A stretch of DNA of 64,000 bases, taken from assembly GCA_013823945.1 (NCBI GenBank), contig PNMZ01000007.1, forward strand, positions 78,321-142,320, given 5' to 3'. Both the position numbers and the translations under genes were made by a program. The notes beneath the pieces were generated by a model. That model ran no database searches and was not told where the DNA came from. It was given only the letters and a program-made list of their open reading frames with translations. The stretch comes from a bacterium (GTDB lineage: Bacteria; Armatimonadota; Fimbriimonadia; Fimbriimonadales; Fimbriimonadaceae). Below, piece by piece: positions 48,789 through 58,102 of the stretch. How positions within the stretch are numbered: position 1 is the first letter of the stretch; every line of letters begins with the position of its first letter.

Positions 48789-49778
48789 ATGAGAGTCAGG
48801 GTTATTGGTGCAGGGAGCTGGGGGACGGCTTTGAGTTTGGTATTGGTGCGGAACGGTCACACGGTGGAATTGGTGACGCACGATGAGTTGACGGCGGCTC
48901 AGCTGAACCAGGACCGGGAGAATCGGCAGTATTTGCCGGGTTATCGCTTTACCGAGACGGTGAGCGTGGTTTCATTGGGGCGTCAGAGTGGTCCGGCGAA
49001 CTTCACGGTGGTGGCAGTCCCGACCCATGCGGTGAGGGATGTATTGCCTCAGATCGGTAATGGGGGGATTGTTTGTTTGGCGAGTAAGGGCTTGGATGAG
49101 CAGACGGGCGGGGTTTTGAGTGACGTTTTGGCGGAAGTATTGCCGGCGGCGATTCCGGTGGCGTTGAGCGGGCCGAATCTGGCGGTTGAGTTGGCGAAAG
49201 GGGTTCCGACGGCGGCGGTGTGTGCGAGTCCGGATGAATCGGCGGCGGAGTTGGTGCGGAAGGCCTTCAATGGCAAGGGGTATCGGGTTTATATTGGGGA
49301 TGATTTGCGGGGGGTTGAGTTAGCGGGTGCGTTGAAGAACGTGATCGCGATTGGGGCAGGGATGAGTGACGGTTTGGGTTTTGGAGACAATACGAAGGGG
49401 GCATTTGTGTGTCGTGGTTTGGCGGAGATTGCGCGTTTGGGGGTGGCGATGGGAGCGCGTTTGGAAACGTTTTTGGGATTGGCGGGGGTGGGTGATTTGC
49501 TGGCGACTTGCAATAGTCGGTTGTCGAGGAATTACCGGGTTGGTCTGGCGATTGCTCAGGGGAGCACTTTGGAGGAAGCGGTTGGCTCTTTGGGTCAGGT
49601 TGCGGAAGGGGTTCCGACGCTCAGAGTGGCTCTGCGGATGGCGGTTGAACGCGGGATTGAAGTGCCTTTGATGTCGACGCTGAATGATGTTTTGATTGGA
49701 TTGATTGGGTTTGATGAGGCGATCACTCGTTTGATGGAACGGGATACCCGGTTTGAACTAGGCGAAAAAAAGGATTAA
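48789..49778 (+). CDS. gpsA: Glycerol-3-phosphate dehydrogenase (NAD(P)+)
   Basis: 329 residues. Reduces dihydroxyacetone phosphate to the sn-glycerol-3-phosphate used for phospholipids. VIGAGSWGTALSLVLVRNGH binds NAD(P); SGPNLAVELAKGVPTAAVCA, LKNVIAIGAGMSDGLGFGDN with the catalytic Lys, and the NSRLSRNYRVG block follow. Starts at the ATG at 48789. Solitary gene. Confidence 0.97.
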   Translation: MRVRVIGAGSWGTALSLVLVRNGHTVELVTHDELTAAQLNQDRENRQYLPGYRFTETVSVVSLGRQSGPANFTVVAVPTHAVRDVLPQIGNGGIVCLASKGLDEQTGGVLSDVLAEVLPAAIPVALSGPNLAVELAKGVPTAAVCASPDESAAELVRKAFNGKGYRVYIGDDLRGVELAGALKNVIAIGAGMSDGLGFGDNTKGAFVCRGLAEIARLGVAMGARLETFLGLAGVGDLLATCNSRLSRNYRVGLAIAQGSTLEEAVGSLGQVAEGVPTLRVALRMAVERGIEVPLMSTLNDVLIGLIGFDEAITRLMERDTRFELGEKKD

Positions 49779-49828
49779 GACTTTGGTTTTGACCTGCAGG
49801 TAGAAGTGCGTGTGCCGACAATTTTATT

Positions 49829-51040
49829 ATGTTGTCGGTTCGTCAGTTGAGTTTGCCTTTGGCGTTGTTTGTGGCGGGAGTGTTTGTTATCGGATGCGGG
49901 GGTGGTGGCGGTGGAGCGACGGGCGGATCTTCGGGTGCGACGGGTGGAACTGGAACTACGGGATCAACGGGAACCACTGGGACAACATCTACTACGGGTA
50001 CGACATCGACTACCGGAACAACCGGAACAACCGGAACGACGGGTGCTACTTCTGGCACGACAAGTGGGACTACATCTGGGACGACTTCTGGAACTACTAC
50101 CGGTACGACTTCTGGAACCACGACGGGAACAACAACGGGGACAACGACAGGAACGACTTCTGGAACCACTACTGGAACCACGAGCGGAACAACAACTGGT
50201 ACGACGACTGGGACAACTACTGGAACGACGGGAGGGGTTACGATGCCGCAGGTGTTTTTCACCCGGGATGGGGCAGGGGCGATATCGCAGTTATTGCGGA
50301 TGAATTGGGATGGGACGGGGGTGACGGCGATTACGGCGACGGATGCGAATCGGCTTTCGATTTCAGCGGATTCGGGCTTGGCGAAGATTTTCTATGAGTC
50401 ATTGGAAACGGGAAATTCGGATGTATTTTCGGCAAATTTGGATGGTACGGGCGCGGTTAATCTCACCAATCATTCGGCGGAAGATTTTGACTGTGTGGTG
50501 AGTGAAGACGGGAGTACGGTTGCCTTTTTGTCCAACCGTTCTGGGGCAACTCGGCTCTATGTGATGAGCTCAAGTGGGACAGGAGTTACGGAGATTTCGG
50601 CTCTGGCGGGAATGGATGGCTTGGGATTAGCTTTGAATGCGGATGGCAGTCGGGTGGTTTTCTGCGCGGCACCGAGTGGATGGCCGCAGATTTACACAGC
50701 GAACACGAGCGGAACGATTACGGTGACGAATTTGAGTAACGATTTGAATTCGTTTGATTTGACACCAGTGATTTCACCCGATGGATCGACGGTGGTTTTT
50801 TCCAAAGATGGTGACTTGTATCGCATGCCAATTGGCGGCGGGACGAAGACGTTCATTTATTCGGCGGCGGGGGATATTGAGTTTCCGAGCTATTCGAGTG
50901 ACGGGACGAAGATAGTCTTCTTGAGCCTGGTGAATTTGGCTTGGGATGTTTTCCGGGTTGATGCAAATGGCTCTAATGCCGTAAATTTGACGACGACTCC
51001 GACGGATGAAGGGAAGGTTTCCGGATACGTTGGTCAGTAA
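49829..51040 (+). CDS. Thr/Gly-repeat lipoprotein with TolB-like propeller
   Basis: 403 residues. Lipoprotein signal ending VFVIGC (Cys at about 23). A low-complexity stalk of about 110 residues follows, poly-Gly then repeats of G-T-T, T-S-G-T-T and T-T-G. From about residue 137 there are TolB/WD40-type beta-propeller repeats (VFFTRDGAGAISQLLRMNWD, VAFLSNRSGATRLYVMSSSG, VFSKDGDLYRM, IVFLSLVNLAWDVFRVDANG). The stalk would lift the propeller from the membrane and might be O-glycosylated. The repeat DNA (49930-50240) is prone to length change. The reverse strand is also open there, by composition only. Confidence 0.82.
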   Translation: MLSVRQLSLPLALFVAGVFVIGCGGGGGGATGGSSGATGGTGTTGSTGTTGTTSTTGTTSTTGTTGTTGTTGATSGTTSGTTSGTTSGTTTGTTSGTTTGTTTGTTTGTTSGTTTGTTSGTTTGTTTGTTTGTTGGVTMPQVFFTRDGAGAISQLLRMNWDGTGVTAITATDANRLSISADSGLAKIFYESLETGNSDVFSANLDGTGAVNLTNHSAEDFDCVVSEDGSTVAFLSNRSGATRLYVMSSSGTGVTEISALAGMDGLGLALNADGSRVVFCAAPSGWPQIYTANTSGTITVTNLSNDLNSFDLTPVISPDGSTVVFSKDGDLYRMPIGGGTKTFIYSAAGDIEFPSYSSDGTKIVFLSLVNLAWDVFRVDANGSNAVNLTTTPTDEGKVSGYVGQ

Positions 51041-51100
51041 TGGTGGTTTTGTGCGTCTTGACCAGTAGAATTGATGGGGCAAGGCGTAGGAACGGAGTAG

Positions 51101-52480
51101 ATGCCGGAGTTTGATTTTCGCGCAGTGGATGGGTTTGGTCGCCCGGCCAATGGTCGGATGGCGGGGGCGAGTGCGAATGAAGTTATTGCTCGGTTAAGTC
51201 AGCAGGGATTGGTTGTTCAGGGGCTCGACATGGTGGGGTCGATCGTGACCCAGACGGCAGGTCGCGGGAGTCTGGATCCGATTGTATTGGGTGGGAATGA
51301 TATGCCGCCGGCTGTTGATGCTGGGAATTTCGTGGGCACTCAAGTGGCAACGGTTGTGGGGCATTCGATGGCAAATCGCCCGGTTAGTTCAGGGGTTGGT
51401 AGGGGAACTGTTCAGCCCAAAATGACGGGATTTTTGAAAGATTACGATCAGTGGATGTTGCTGAATCAGATGGGGACGATTCTGCGGGCGGGGATTGGGC
51501 CAACGCAAATGCTTGAGGAGTTGAGTCAGAGGGCGAGCTTAAAATCAAAAGTGCGTCGGGCCCTTGCAGAGATGGCTCGGATGACCGGGACGGGGAGTGC
51601 ATTGAGCGATGCGATGGCGGTTTACCCGGAGATATTTCCGGTTGGGGTGAGCGGAAGTGTGCGAGCAGGTGAAGCAGGTGGGTATCTGCCGGATGCGCTC
51701 TTGCATACAAGTCAGCAGATTCAGGAGAGTTGGAAGGTTCGGCGATGGTATCTGTGGACCAGCACGTCGATTTTTTCAACGGTTATTTTGTTGCCATTGA
51801 TTCCGGTATTTCGAAAGGGGGCTGAGGGTTTAGGGGCGACATTGAACAATGGGATGGGTGAAAACCAGGATTTTGTCGGGCAGTATTTGGGGGCGTTGAA
51901 GGCAGGCATGATGGGGTGGCCATTGGTGGGGATGATTTTGATTTGTGCTTTTTTCTTGCTCGGGCCTTATCTGTTCGGTCGGATTGGATTTTTGGGATTG
52001 CGGCATGGATTAGCGGCAAAGATGCCATTGGTTGGTCGGCGAACTCGATTGGAAACGGCGCGTGAATTGGGCTTTCATTTGGAGAAATTGAGTGTGGCGG
52101 GGATTAGTCCGTATCGAGCCTTTGGTTTGGCGGCGGGGGCGATTCCGAACAAGATTTATCGGGATAAGTTGGTTGCGACGGCGAAGCCTTGGCGTGAGGA
52201 TGCGACGTTCTCGCAGATGTTACCGAGGGATTTGGTGCCGGATGATTTGGTGGATTTGATTCGGACAGGTGAATTGACGGGGACAACGAGCGAGTCTTTC
52301 CAAACGATCCAACGGCTGGCGCAAACGGACAAGGAGAACACGGACAAGATACTTAAGGTGAAATCGGTGGTTTGGATCATGTTGTTTGTGTTTGGGGTCA
52401 GTTCGATTATTGGGGCGGTGATGATCAGTCAGTTTTATGGCGTGATGTGGGATGCGATTTTTGAAGGGACGGGGTGGTAG
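51101..52480 (+). CDS. GspF/PilC-family inner-membrane platform protein (first copy)
   Basis: 459 residues. N-terminal MPEFDFRAVDGFGRPANGRM and the degenerate A-x-L-x-Q-G-L block, then two GspF domains (from about residues 115 and 320: LLNQMGTILRAGIGPTQMLE, LGFHLEKLSVAGISPYRAFG) with three membrane helices. Platform proteins bind the assembly ATPase below the pilus or pseudopilus. A second, shorter copy follows directly, and no PilB/PilT is in the window. Confidence 0.86.
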   Translation: MPEFDFRAVDGFGRPANGRMAGASANEVIARLSQQGLVVQGLDMVGSIVTQTAGRGSLDPIVLGGNDMPPAVDAGNFVGTQVATVVGHSMANRPVSSGVGRGTVQPKMTGFLKDYDQWMLLNQMGTILRAGIGPTQMLEELSQRASLKSKVRRALAEMARMTGTGSALSDAMAVYPEIFPVGVSGSVRAGEAGGYLPDALLHTSQQIQESWKVRRWYLWTSTSIFSTVILLPLIPVFRKGAEGLGATLNNGMGENQDFVGQYLGALKAGMMGWPLVGMILICAFFLLGPYLFGRIGFLGLRHGLAAKMPLVGRRTRLETARELGFHLEKLSVAGISPYRAFGLAAGAIPNKIYRDKLVATAKPWREDATFSQMLPRDLVPDDLVDLIRTGELTGTTSESFQTIQRLAQTDKENTDKILKVKSVVWIMLFVFGVSSIIGAVMISQFYGVMWDAIFEGTGW

Positions 52481-53758
52481 ATGCCGGTTTTTGAGTATTC
52501 AGGGCAGGATTCAAGCGGGAAGCAAGTCCGGGGACATATTGTGGGTGAGTCGCTTGATATGGTGTCCCGGCGATTGGCTGATCAGGGCTTGGTTATTTCT
52601 CAGTTAGGGATGGCTCAGTCTATGGGCGATCCGTTGAGCGTTTCAGCGGGTTCGCCGGTGGCGGTCCAGCCTTCGGTTAGGGAGCCGTCGAGGCAACCAG
52701 AATTTCTGGGAGATGGGGCACCACCGACGGAAGCGCGGCATCGGTTCGAGACGGATTTTGTTGGGCCGTTGGTGGGTGGGGTGAGTTTGGGCAAGTTGCA
52801 CTTTTTCTTCCGGCAATTGGGGGCGATGCTCAATGCGGGGATTGAAGTCCGGCAGGCTTTGGAAACGCTGGGGATGCAGAGCGACGGGAAGTTGCGATCG
52901 GTGCTGATGGAGACGCGGGATCATGTTGCGGCGGGTCGGCCGATGAGCGCAGGATTTCAGCGGTATCCGGAAGTGTTTAGTCCGTTAATGATGGCCTTGG
53001 TGAGGGCAGGTGAGAAGGGGGGGATGATGGGAGATCAGTGCGTTCGCCTTGCGGATTACATTCAGCGCGATATTGAGTTGCGGAATTTGATTCGGAGGGA
53101 GACTTTTTATCCGAAGCTGGTGTTTGGGGCTTCGATTGTGATCATTTTGGGGGCAAATTTCGTGATCAATTGGTTGGCTCCGGGGGCATCGGGAATTGGG
53201 GTGCCCAAATTCCTGTGGTTGCTCGTGACATTGGCGGTGATCGCAATATTTATCTTTAGGAAATTCTTGTTGCGGCAACCGGGAGTGAAGCAGAATTGGG
53301 ATGCGTTTTTGATTGCGATTCCGTTTATTGGACCGATGGTGCATGGTTTTTCGATGGCGATGTTTGGTCGGGCATTTGGGGCACTTTATGAGGCGGGGGT
53401 GCCAATGACCGAGGCTTTGAAACTCGGGGCGGATAGTGCAAATAATGAAGCGGTTCGGGCGAAGATTTATCCGGTTGTGAATCGGTTGGACGCTGGGGCG
53501 GGAGTTCACGAGACTTTTGCGATGAGCGGAGCGTTTACACCGGTGGTCTTGGACATGGTGCGCACGGGAGAGATGACGGGGAACATGAATGAGATGCTGA
53601 TCAAGGTCAGCGAGTTCTATGAGGATGAGGGGCAGACGAAGGCGAAGCAAGGAGCGAGTTTGTTCGGTGTGTTTATGTTGCTCTTAGTTGGGGCTTATGT
53701 TGCCTATATTGCGATTAAATTTTATACAGGATTTGCGGCGGATCGGACAACGATTTGA
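52481..53758 (+). CDS. GspF/PilC-family inner-membrane platform protein (second copy)
   Basis: 425 residues, starting immediately after the first copy's stop. MPVFEYSGQDSSGKQVRGHI, then FFFRQLGAMLNAGIEVRQAL and MFGRAFGALYEAGVPMTEAL head the two GspF domains; MVRTGEMTGNMNEMLIKVSE is the conserved GspF end. Helices near 220, 255 and 400. The pair is a tandem duplication or a two-subunit platform. Possibly works with the pilus genes at 13460-20643 or the pseudopilins at 54976-57954. Confidence 0.87.
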   Translation: MPVFEYSGQDSSGKQVRGHIVGESLDMVSRRLADQGLVISQLGMAQSMGDPLSVSAGSPVAVQPSVREPSRQPEFLGDGAPPTEARHRFETDFVGPLVGGVSLGKLHFFFRQLGAMLNAGIEVRQALETLGMQSDGKLRSVLMETRDHVAAGRPMSAGFQRYPEVFSPLMMALVRAGEKGGMMGDQCVRLADYIQRDIELRNLIRRETFYPKLVFGASIVIILGANFVINWLAPGASGIGVPKFLWLLVTLAVIAIFIFRKFLLRQPGVKQNWDAFLIAIPFIGPMVHGFSMAMFGRAFGALYEAGVPMTEALKLGADSANNEAVRAKIYPVVNRLDAGAGVHETFAMSGAFTPVVLDMVRTGEMTGNMNEMLIKVSEFYEDEGQTKAKQGASLFGVFMLLLVGAYVAYIAIKFYTGFAADRTTI

Positions 53759-53759
53759 G

Positions 53760-54917
53760 ATGGCGGATCATTATTCGAATTTGGGAGTGAGGGAGGGGGC
53801 GGGGGACGATGAGATCAAGACGGCATACCGCAAGTTAGCTCGGGAGTTTCACCCGGATCGAAATCCAAGTGCAGAGGCGGCGGAACGGTTTTTATCGATC
53901 AAAGATAGTTATGAGACGCTCATGAATCCGGATCGGAGGGATGTTTATGACCGGTTTCGCCAGAGTCGCGAGCGGGTTGAGCCACAGCCAGAGCCAAGGG
54001 TTCGAGAGGAAGTTAAGGCACAGGTTGATTGGAGTCAGGATCGGGTGAAAACGGCGGGTTACTTTCGGGACGGGAGGAATGCTTGGGAGCGCGATGCGCA
54101 TGGTGATTTGAGCAAAGAGGAGTTCTTGCGGTTAAGACGTAGAGTGGGAGAGATGCAGAAGTTAGTGGGGAAGGGGCGTTGGGGTGAGGCGAGTGGGGTG
54201 GCGAATGAGATCATTGCGGCGGGGATGAATGATCCAGTGGCATATGCAGTTTTGGGGGATGCGGCTCGGTTGAAAGGTGAGTATTTGGAGGCGGCGAAGC
54301 AGTTCGGGTTTGCCGTTCAGTTTGATCCGGGCAATGAGATTTATGAATCCATGCATGTGGCGATGATGGAGGCGAGTCGGCGGAAAAAGCCACAGGTTGC
54401 TCGCGATCCGGGGGAGAAGAACTTTGCGGCGTTTATGGTGGGAATGGTTGTGGTGACGGCGGGAATTTGTTATACGGCGGTTGCCAAGGAGTCTCCGTTA
54501 GCTCCGAACTTTGGGCAAATTTCGACTTGGACGCTGGGACAAGTTGGTTGGATTGTGATTGGGGGTTTAGCGATGGGGGCGAGCTTGAGTGCAAGTGATT
54601 TACTGGATCACTTTGATTTGGGAGGCGGAGCAGCGGGGTATCGATTCCATCCGGGTGTTGTGGTAGCGGTTGTGAGCATGGTGAATTTTTGGTTGGCTTT
54701 GGGGATCTATTTTTTGGTCGGGATCGCTCAGCGTTCGTTTCACCAGAGTTTGACGAGATTGATCGGGTTTGTTGCGGTGGGGACGGTTGGTTTTGGTTTG
54801 GCGCGGTTTGGGGTGGGGATAGAGGCGGTTGTTCAGACTGTTTTGTGGGCCGGGAGCGGACTTTATATGAGTAGTTTGGTCGGTTGGGTTGTGGCGGACA
54901 GCTTGAGGCGCTTGTAG
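53760..54917 (+). CDS. DnaJ-domain membrane protein
   Basis: 385 residues from the ATG at 53760. J-domain at 2-65: YSNLGVREGAGDDEIKTAYR, LAREFHPDRNP with the HPD tripeptide. A TPR-like helical middle (YAVLGDAARLKGEYLEAAKQ, FGFAVQFDP) at about 160-200. About four membrane helices from residue 225 to the end. No Cys-rich or C-terminal DnaJ domains, so it is a type III J-protein that may recruit DnaK to the membrane. It lies one base after the platform gene stop and is likely in the same operon. Confidence 0.85.
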   Translation: MADHYSNLGVREGAGDDEIKTAYRKLAREFHPDRNPSAEAAERFLSIKDSYETLMNPDRRDVYDRFRQSRERVEPQPEPRVREEVKAQVDWSQDRVKTAGYFRDGRNAWERDAHGDLSKEEFLRLRRRVGEMQKLVGKGRWGEASGVANEIIAAGMNDPVAYAVLGDAARLKGEYLEAAKQFGFAVQFDPGNEIYESMHVAMMEASRRKKPQVARDPGEKNFAAFMVGMVVVTAGICYTAVAKESPLAPNFGQISTWTLGQVGWIVIGGLAMGASLSASDLLDHFDLGGGAAGYRFHPGVVVAVVSMVNFWLALGIYFLVGIAQRSFHQSLTRLIGFVAVGTVGFGLARFGVGIEAVVQTVLWAGSGLYMSSLVGWVVADSLRRL

Positions 54918-54922
54918 AAAAG

Positions 54923-54953
54923 GATGCCCTCTGCTCTGATTGCAAAGGGCATC
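54923..54953. terminator. Hairpin between convergent genes
   Basis: GATGCCCTCTGC / GCAAAGGGCATC, 11 pairs and one mismatch, loop TCTGATT. Serves the rightward DnaJ gene and probably the leftward gene at 54976. Weak T-run. Confidence 0.75.
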
Positions 54954-54975
54954 TTGACTTAGATTGGAGATTGGC

Positions 54976-56610
54976 TTATTTTTTCTGCATCCAATTGGCG
55001 AGTGCAGCCGCTCGGAATGGAACGACGACCTTTGAAGCGTCTACGAGGGCACCCGGAAGGGTAAATCCTTTGGACTCTCGGCTATAGACGAGGGTGAAGC
55101 CATCTGAGTCATCGGGTTCGATGTGGATTCCGCCATCAACGAGAGGGGTATTCGCGAGATCCCCACTTCTTCTGCTAGCTTTGTTGCTTGAGGCTCCTCC
55201 AGCGAGCAGCAGTCCGTTGAGTTCAAGGCTTCCCGTCACTTTGATAAACCCTTCGAGGGCGTAGACGAGGCCATATTTGCCATCAACATCGGATCGGATC
55301 CAAATTGAACTACTGGATGCGCCGGATTGAGGGTTGAAAACAGGAGTTGCGGTTGCGATCAGTCCGGCATTTTTGTAAACGTCACTGAGGTCTGGGTACT
55401 TCGTGTATTGTTTGTCGAGGTTATAGGTGGCAGTCGTTGTGTCTTGATAGGTAGAGCAGACTAATGTAACGCCATGATTGACAATATTTCCCTGATTGAG
55501 GATCGCTCCGTTGACCTTTATAATGTTCTCTGAGGGGTCATCGCTCTTGGGGATGAGGTGGATGGTGTCATTGGCATCTACGGTAAGTCCAGCGGTTAAT
55601 CGGGCAGGAGCGGTAATCGTCTTCAATCCGCTAGTGTTGGCTCTCATTTGACTTGTATTGTTTTGAATGAGAACTTGAGAGTCTGGATGGTTTGTGACGA
55701 CAGCATTCCAACGGTTGTGCCAAGAAATTAGTTGTGCGACCGAAGGAAATGGCATTGCAAGCCCCATTGGTGTGACTTCGTTCGCAACGACAGGATAGAG
55801 ATTCGGCTTATTCACCCATGGCCCTGCGGACTGATAGTTTTTGACGGTTGAAGTGTAATTCCCAAAACCAAGAGCACTTTTCGAGTCCAAATAGTGAGTC
55901 TCAGTAGGTTGATTTGGTACAAGAATATGACCGTCAACTGAGATGACATCGGGGGCAGTGATTGATGTTTTTGAACCATGTGCGGGTTGCCATCTCACTC
56001 CACGATTGGCAATCATATGGGCTTCTTTATCAACGGTATTGATGTCGAGGGTGCGAATATTGCTGTCGGCTTTGATCAGGATATCACTATTTGATTGAAT
56101 CGCCGCTGGGTAGATGACCCATTCCCGCATCGGATCATTGAAGCCATCCGCCTTGGCGACGATTTGGCCATTGAATGAGGCCATCATGATAGATTCGGTT
56201 CCGTTTGGCGCTCTACCTATTCCTTTGAGTTGGAACCGGTAGGTTCTTTGAATTGTTCCCTTGGCATACCCTGGGGGGTCGATGAGATCAGAGTGAGTGA
56301 CATCTGTCACTTCGGCGGAAAATGTACCGAGATCTCGTGATACTCCGTCGAGGGTTGAATTGAGCATTAGTCCATTTAGGTTTTGATTGAGGATTGAACC
56401 GTTCTTCATCTTGCGGCAAACTTCGTCGTACATGGACTGAATACCGCTTTCGGCAAGTTCATTGGCTTGGACTTTTTGAGTTCCTCGAAAGACCATACTG
56501 TCTGTGGTTTGGCTGAGGCCCACGCTGACAACGGTCACCATTCCCAAGCTCATGAAAAACATAAGGACGATGGGCATTGATGTTGCGGCACGTTTCTTCG
56601 AGTTTTTCAT
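54976..56610 (-). CDS. PilX-like pilus-associated protein
   Basis: 544 residues. A short basic N-terminus, then one membrane helix (SMPIVLMFFMSLGMVTVVSV) and the helical continuation QANELAESGIQSMYDEVCRK, as in PilX-type pilus assembly proteins. The rest is a large beta-rich extracellular domain. Not a classical type III signal peptide. Two bases after the PilW-like gene, in an operon with two pseudopilins. The C-terminus (VDASKVVVPFRAAALANWMQ) has no known motif. Confidence 0.72.
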   Translation of the reverse strand: MKNSKKRAATSMPIVLMFFMSLGMVTVVSVGLSQTTDSMVFRGTQKVQANELAESGIQSMYDEVCRKMKNGSILNQNLNGLMLNSTLDGVSRDLGTFSAEVTDVTHSDLIDPPGYAKGTIQRTYRFQLKGIGRAPNGTESIMMASFNGQIVAKADGFNDPMREWVIYPAAIQSNSDILIKADSNIRTLDINTVDKEAHMIANRGVRWQPAHGSKTSITAPDVISVDGHILVPNQPTETHYLDSKSALGFGNYTSTVKNYQSAGPWVNKPNLYPVVANEVTPMGLAMPFPSVAQLISWHNRWNAVVTNHPDSQVLIQNNTSQMRANTSGLKTITAPARLTAGLTVDANDTIHLIPKSDDPSENIIKVNGAILNQGNIVNHGVTLVCSTYQDTTTATYNLDKQYTKYPDLSDVYKNAGLIATATPVFNPQSGASSSSIWIRSDVDGKYGLVYALEGFIKVTGSLELNGLLLAGGASSNKASRRSGDLANTPLVDGGIHIEPDDSDGFTLVYSRESKGFTLPGALVDASKVVVPFRAAALANWMQKK

Positions 56611-56611
56611 T

Positions 56612-57469
56612 TTAGTTTCTCTCGTTTTTGAGCGTTACAATTGTTGAAAGTTCAGATTCACCAGCGTTTCGACTTCCTTTTGCATTTCTAGTAACTAAGG
56701 TCAGTCTTACTCCGTTTGCGAGACTTGCAGAGCTTAATGGTGATTTTCGCGTACAGGGGTTGACACCGATCGAAACATATGGTGAGCTCGACGGGCTTTG
56801 ACCAACAATCTTTATTAAATCACATGATAGGCTGATATTTGAGTTAGCTTTGATTGCTTTCAAGCCCTGGGTTGAGAGATTGATCCACGGGGCATCTAAT
56901 CGAAGAAGCGAGACTCTGTTTTGAGGTGGGTTTACACTGTCTGTAAGTGGATAGGGCAGAACATAGCCATTTTTCTGGGAATCGAAGCTCAGAGCCGTAT
57001 GCCGGAAGTAGGAGAAGTTGACTTTGAGCAAATCGTCAACAACAACATCCTTGGGTGACCAGGATTTCCAGCTTCCCTTAATGTTGCTTATGGTTTGCCG
57101 AATGAGTTGCTTTCGCGCCTCTCCAGATGAGTAGTAGATGATGTACTCATATTCGTTGGGTCGAACTGAACCATTGTTGTTAAATTTGGGTGCTCTTATG
57201 ACAATCGCTTCGTTTTTACTGCACAGCGAGCGGGCTCCAACTTGGATATATGAAATGATTGCATCTGATCGATTGACATCTTTAGTAAATTGTTCGAGTA
57301 CGCTTCTCGATTCTTCGTTTGCTTCTGAATTATTGGCGGCTTTTGTGCTGACTTTCGTGCCGGCGACCATTACTTCAAAGCTCATGACGATGACCATGAG
57401 CATCACACCTCCAGAAACGACGCATTCTGCGATGGTCATTCCTTTATTTTTTCTCTGGGTAGTTTTCAT
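56612..57469 (-). CDS. PilW-like minor pseudopilin
   Basis: 285 residues from the ATG at 57469 (MKTTQRKNKGMTIAECVVSG); a start at 57595 would overlap the previous gene and is rejected. Prepilin site KNKG|MTIAE with Glu at +5, hydrophobic helix, then VSTKAANNSEANEESRSVLE typical of PilW. The C-terminal domain is large and beta. Middle gene of the three. Confidence 0.8.
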   Translation of the reverse strand: MKTTQRKNKGMTIAECVVSGGVMLMVIVMSFEVMVAGTKVSTKAANNSEANEESRSVLEQFTKDVNRSDAIISYIQVGARSLCSKNEAIVIRAPKFNNNGSVRPNEYEYIIYYSSGEARKQLIRQTISNIKGSWKSWSPKDVVVDDLLKVNFSYFRHTALSFDSQKNGYVLPYPLTDSVNPPQNRVSLLRLDAPWINLSTQGLKAIKANSNISLSCDLIKIVGQSPSSSPYVSIGVNPCTRKSPLSSASLANGVRLTLVTRNAKGSRNAGESELSTIVTLKNERN

Positions 57470-57492
57470 GCTTTGAATCTCGAGAATTTGTT

Positions 57493-57954
57493 TTAGAGAG
57501 GGCTTGTCACTGATCCGGGTCGGACAACGATTGTGCTGAGTCTGACTTCGGACCAAGGGGCGACTTTTCCTTCTGGCGAGCTTGCGTTCCGCCATTTAAT
57601 TCGTACGTTCAGCTGCTTTTTGGTGCTAGTGACTTGTGCTACCGACCGGAGGCCTTGGACTTCGTACTTTGTGTTGGTAGAGCCTGGAAGAGCGTTGATC
57701 ATCTCCGTTGGAATATCGAATGAGGTGTCGGGTATTGGTGCCAACCTATCAAAGTCCGTTGATTTTAGGATGTCTATCTGTCCACGCGCGACTTGATATG
57801 CAGATGTTCGGACTTTGGCTTGGAGAGCAATTTTGTTGGAGAAGACTGCCATTCCGCTGAATACGAGGACTCCGATGAGCAGGATGTACATGCTCATGGC
57901 AGTTTCGATCAGCGTGAATGCGTGCTGGGATCGAGCTTTTGGCGCCTGTCTCAC
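57493..57954 (-). CDS. PilV-like minor pseudopilin
   Basis: 153 residues. Prepilin signal QHA|FTLIETAMSMYILLIG: Ala at -1 instead of Gly, Glu at +5. A helix then YQVARGQIDILKSTDFDRL, the PilV pattern. First gene of the leftward cluster 54976-57954 and divergent from metG. Together the three likely prime a pilus or secretion fibre. Confidence 0.82.
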   Translation of the reverse strand: MRQAPKARSQHAFTLIETAMSMYILLIGVLVFSGMAVFSNKIALQAKVRTSAYQVARGQIDILKSTDFDRLAPIPDTSFDIPTEMINALPGSTNTKYEVQGLRSVAQVTSTKKQLNVRIKWRNASSPEGKVAPWSEVRLSTIVVRPGSVTSPL

Positions 57955-58102
57955 AATTTTGTTGTTGGAACGACTATGAAGAAGTTACAGGTTATGGAGC
58001 GGAAAACTGGCAGGGATACGGGGGTTTTGCGTAGATTTGATTCGGTGCCGTTTGGCGGGGGTTTAGGCGGGGGATTGGGTGATCGGTAGAATTGGGGGAA
58101 GC

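Noticed and set aside
49843..50262. Open minus-strand frame rich in PVVVPVV opposite the Thr/Gly stalk
   Set aside because: It is the mirror of ACN-repeat Thr codons; no start context, no family, and the plus strand clearly encodes a lipoprotein with a propeller domain.
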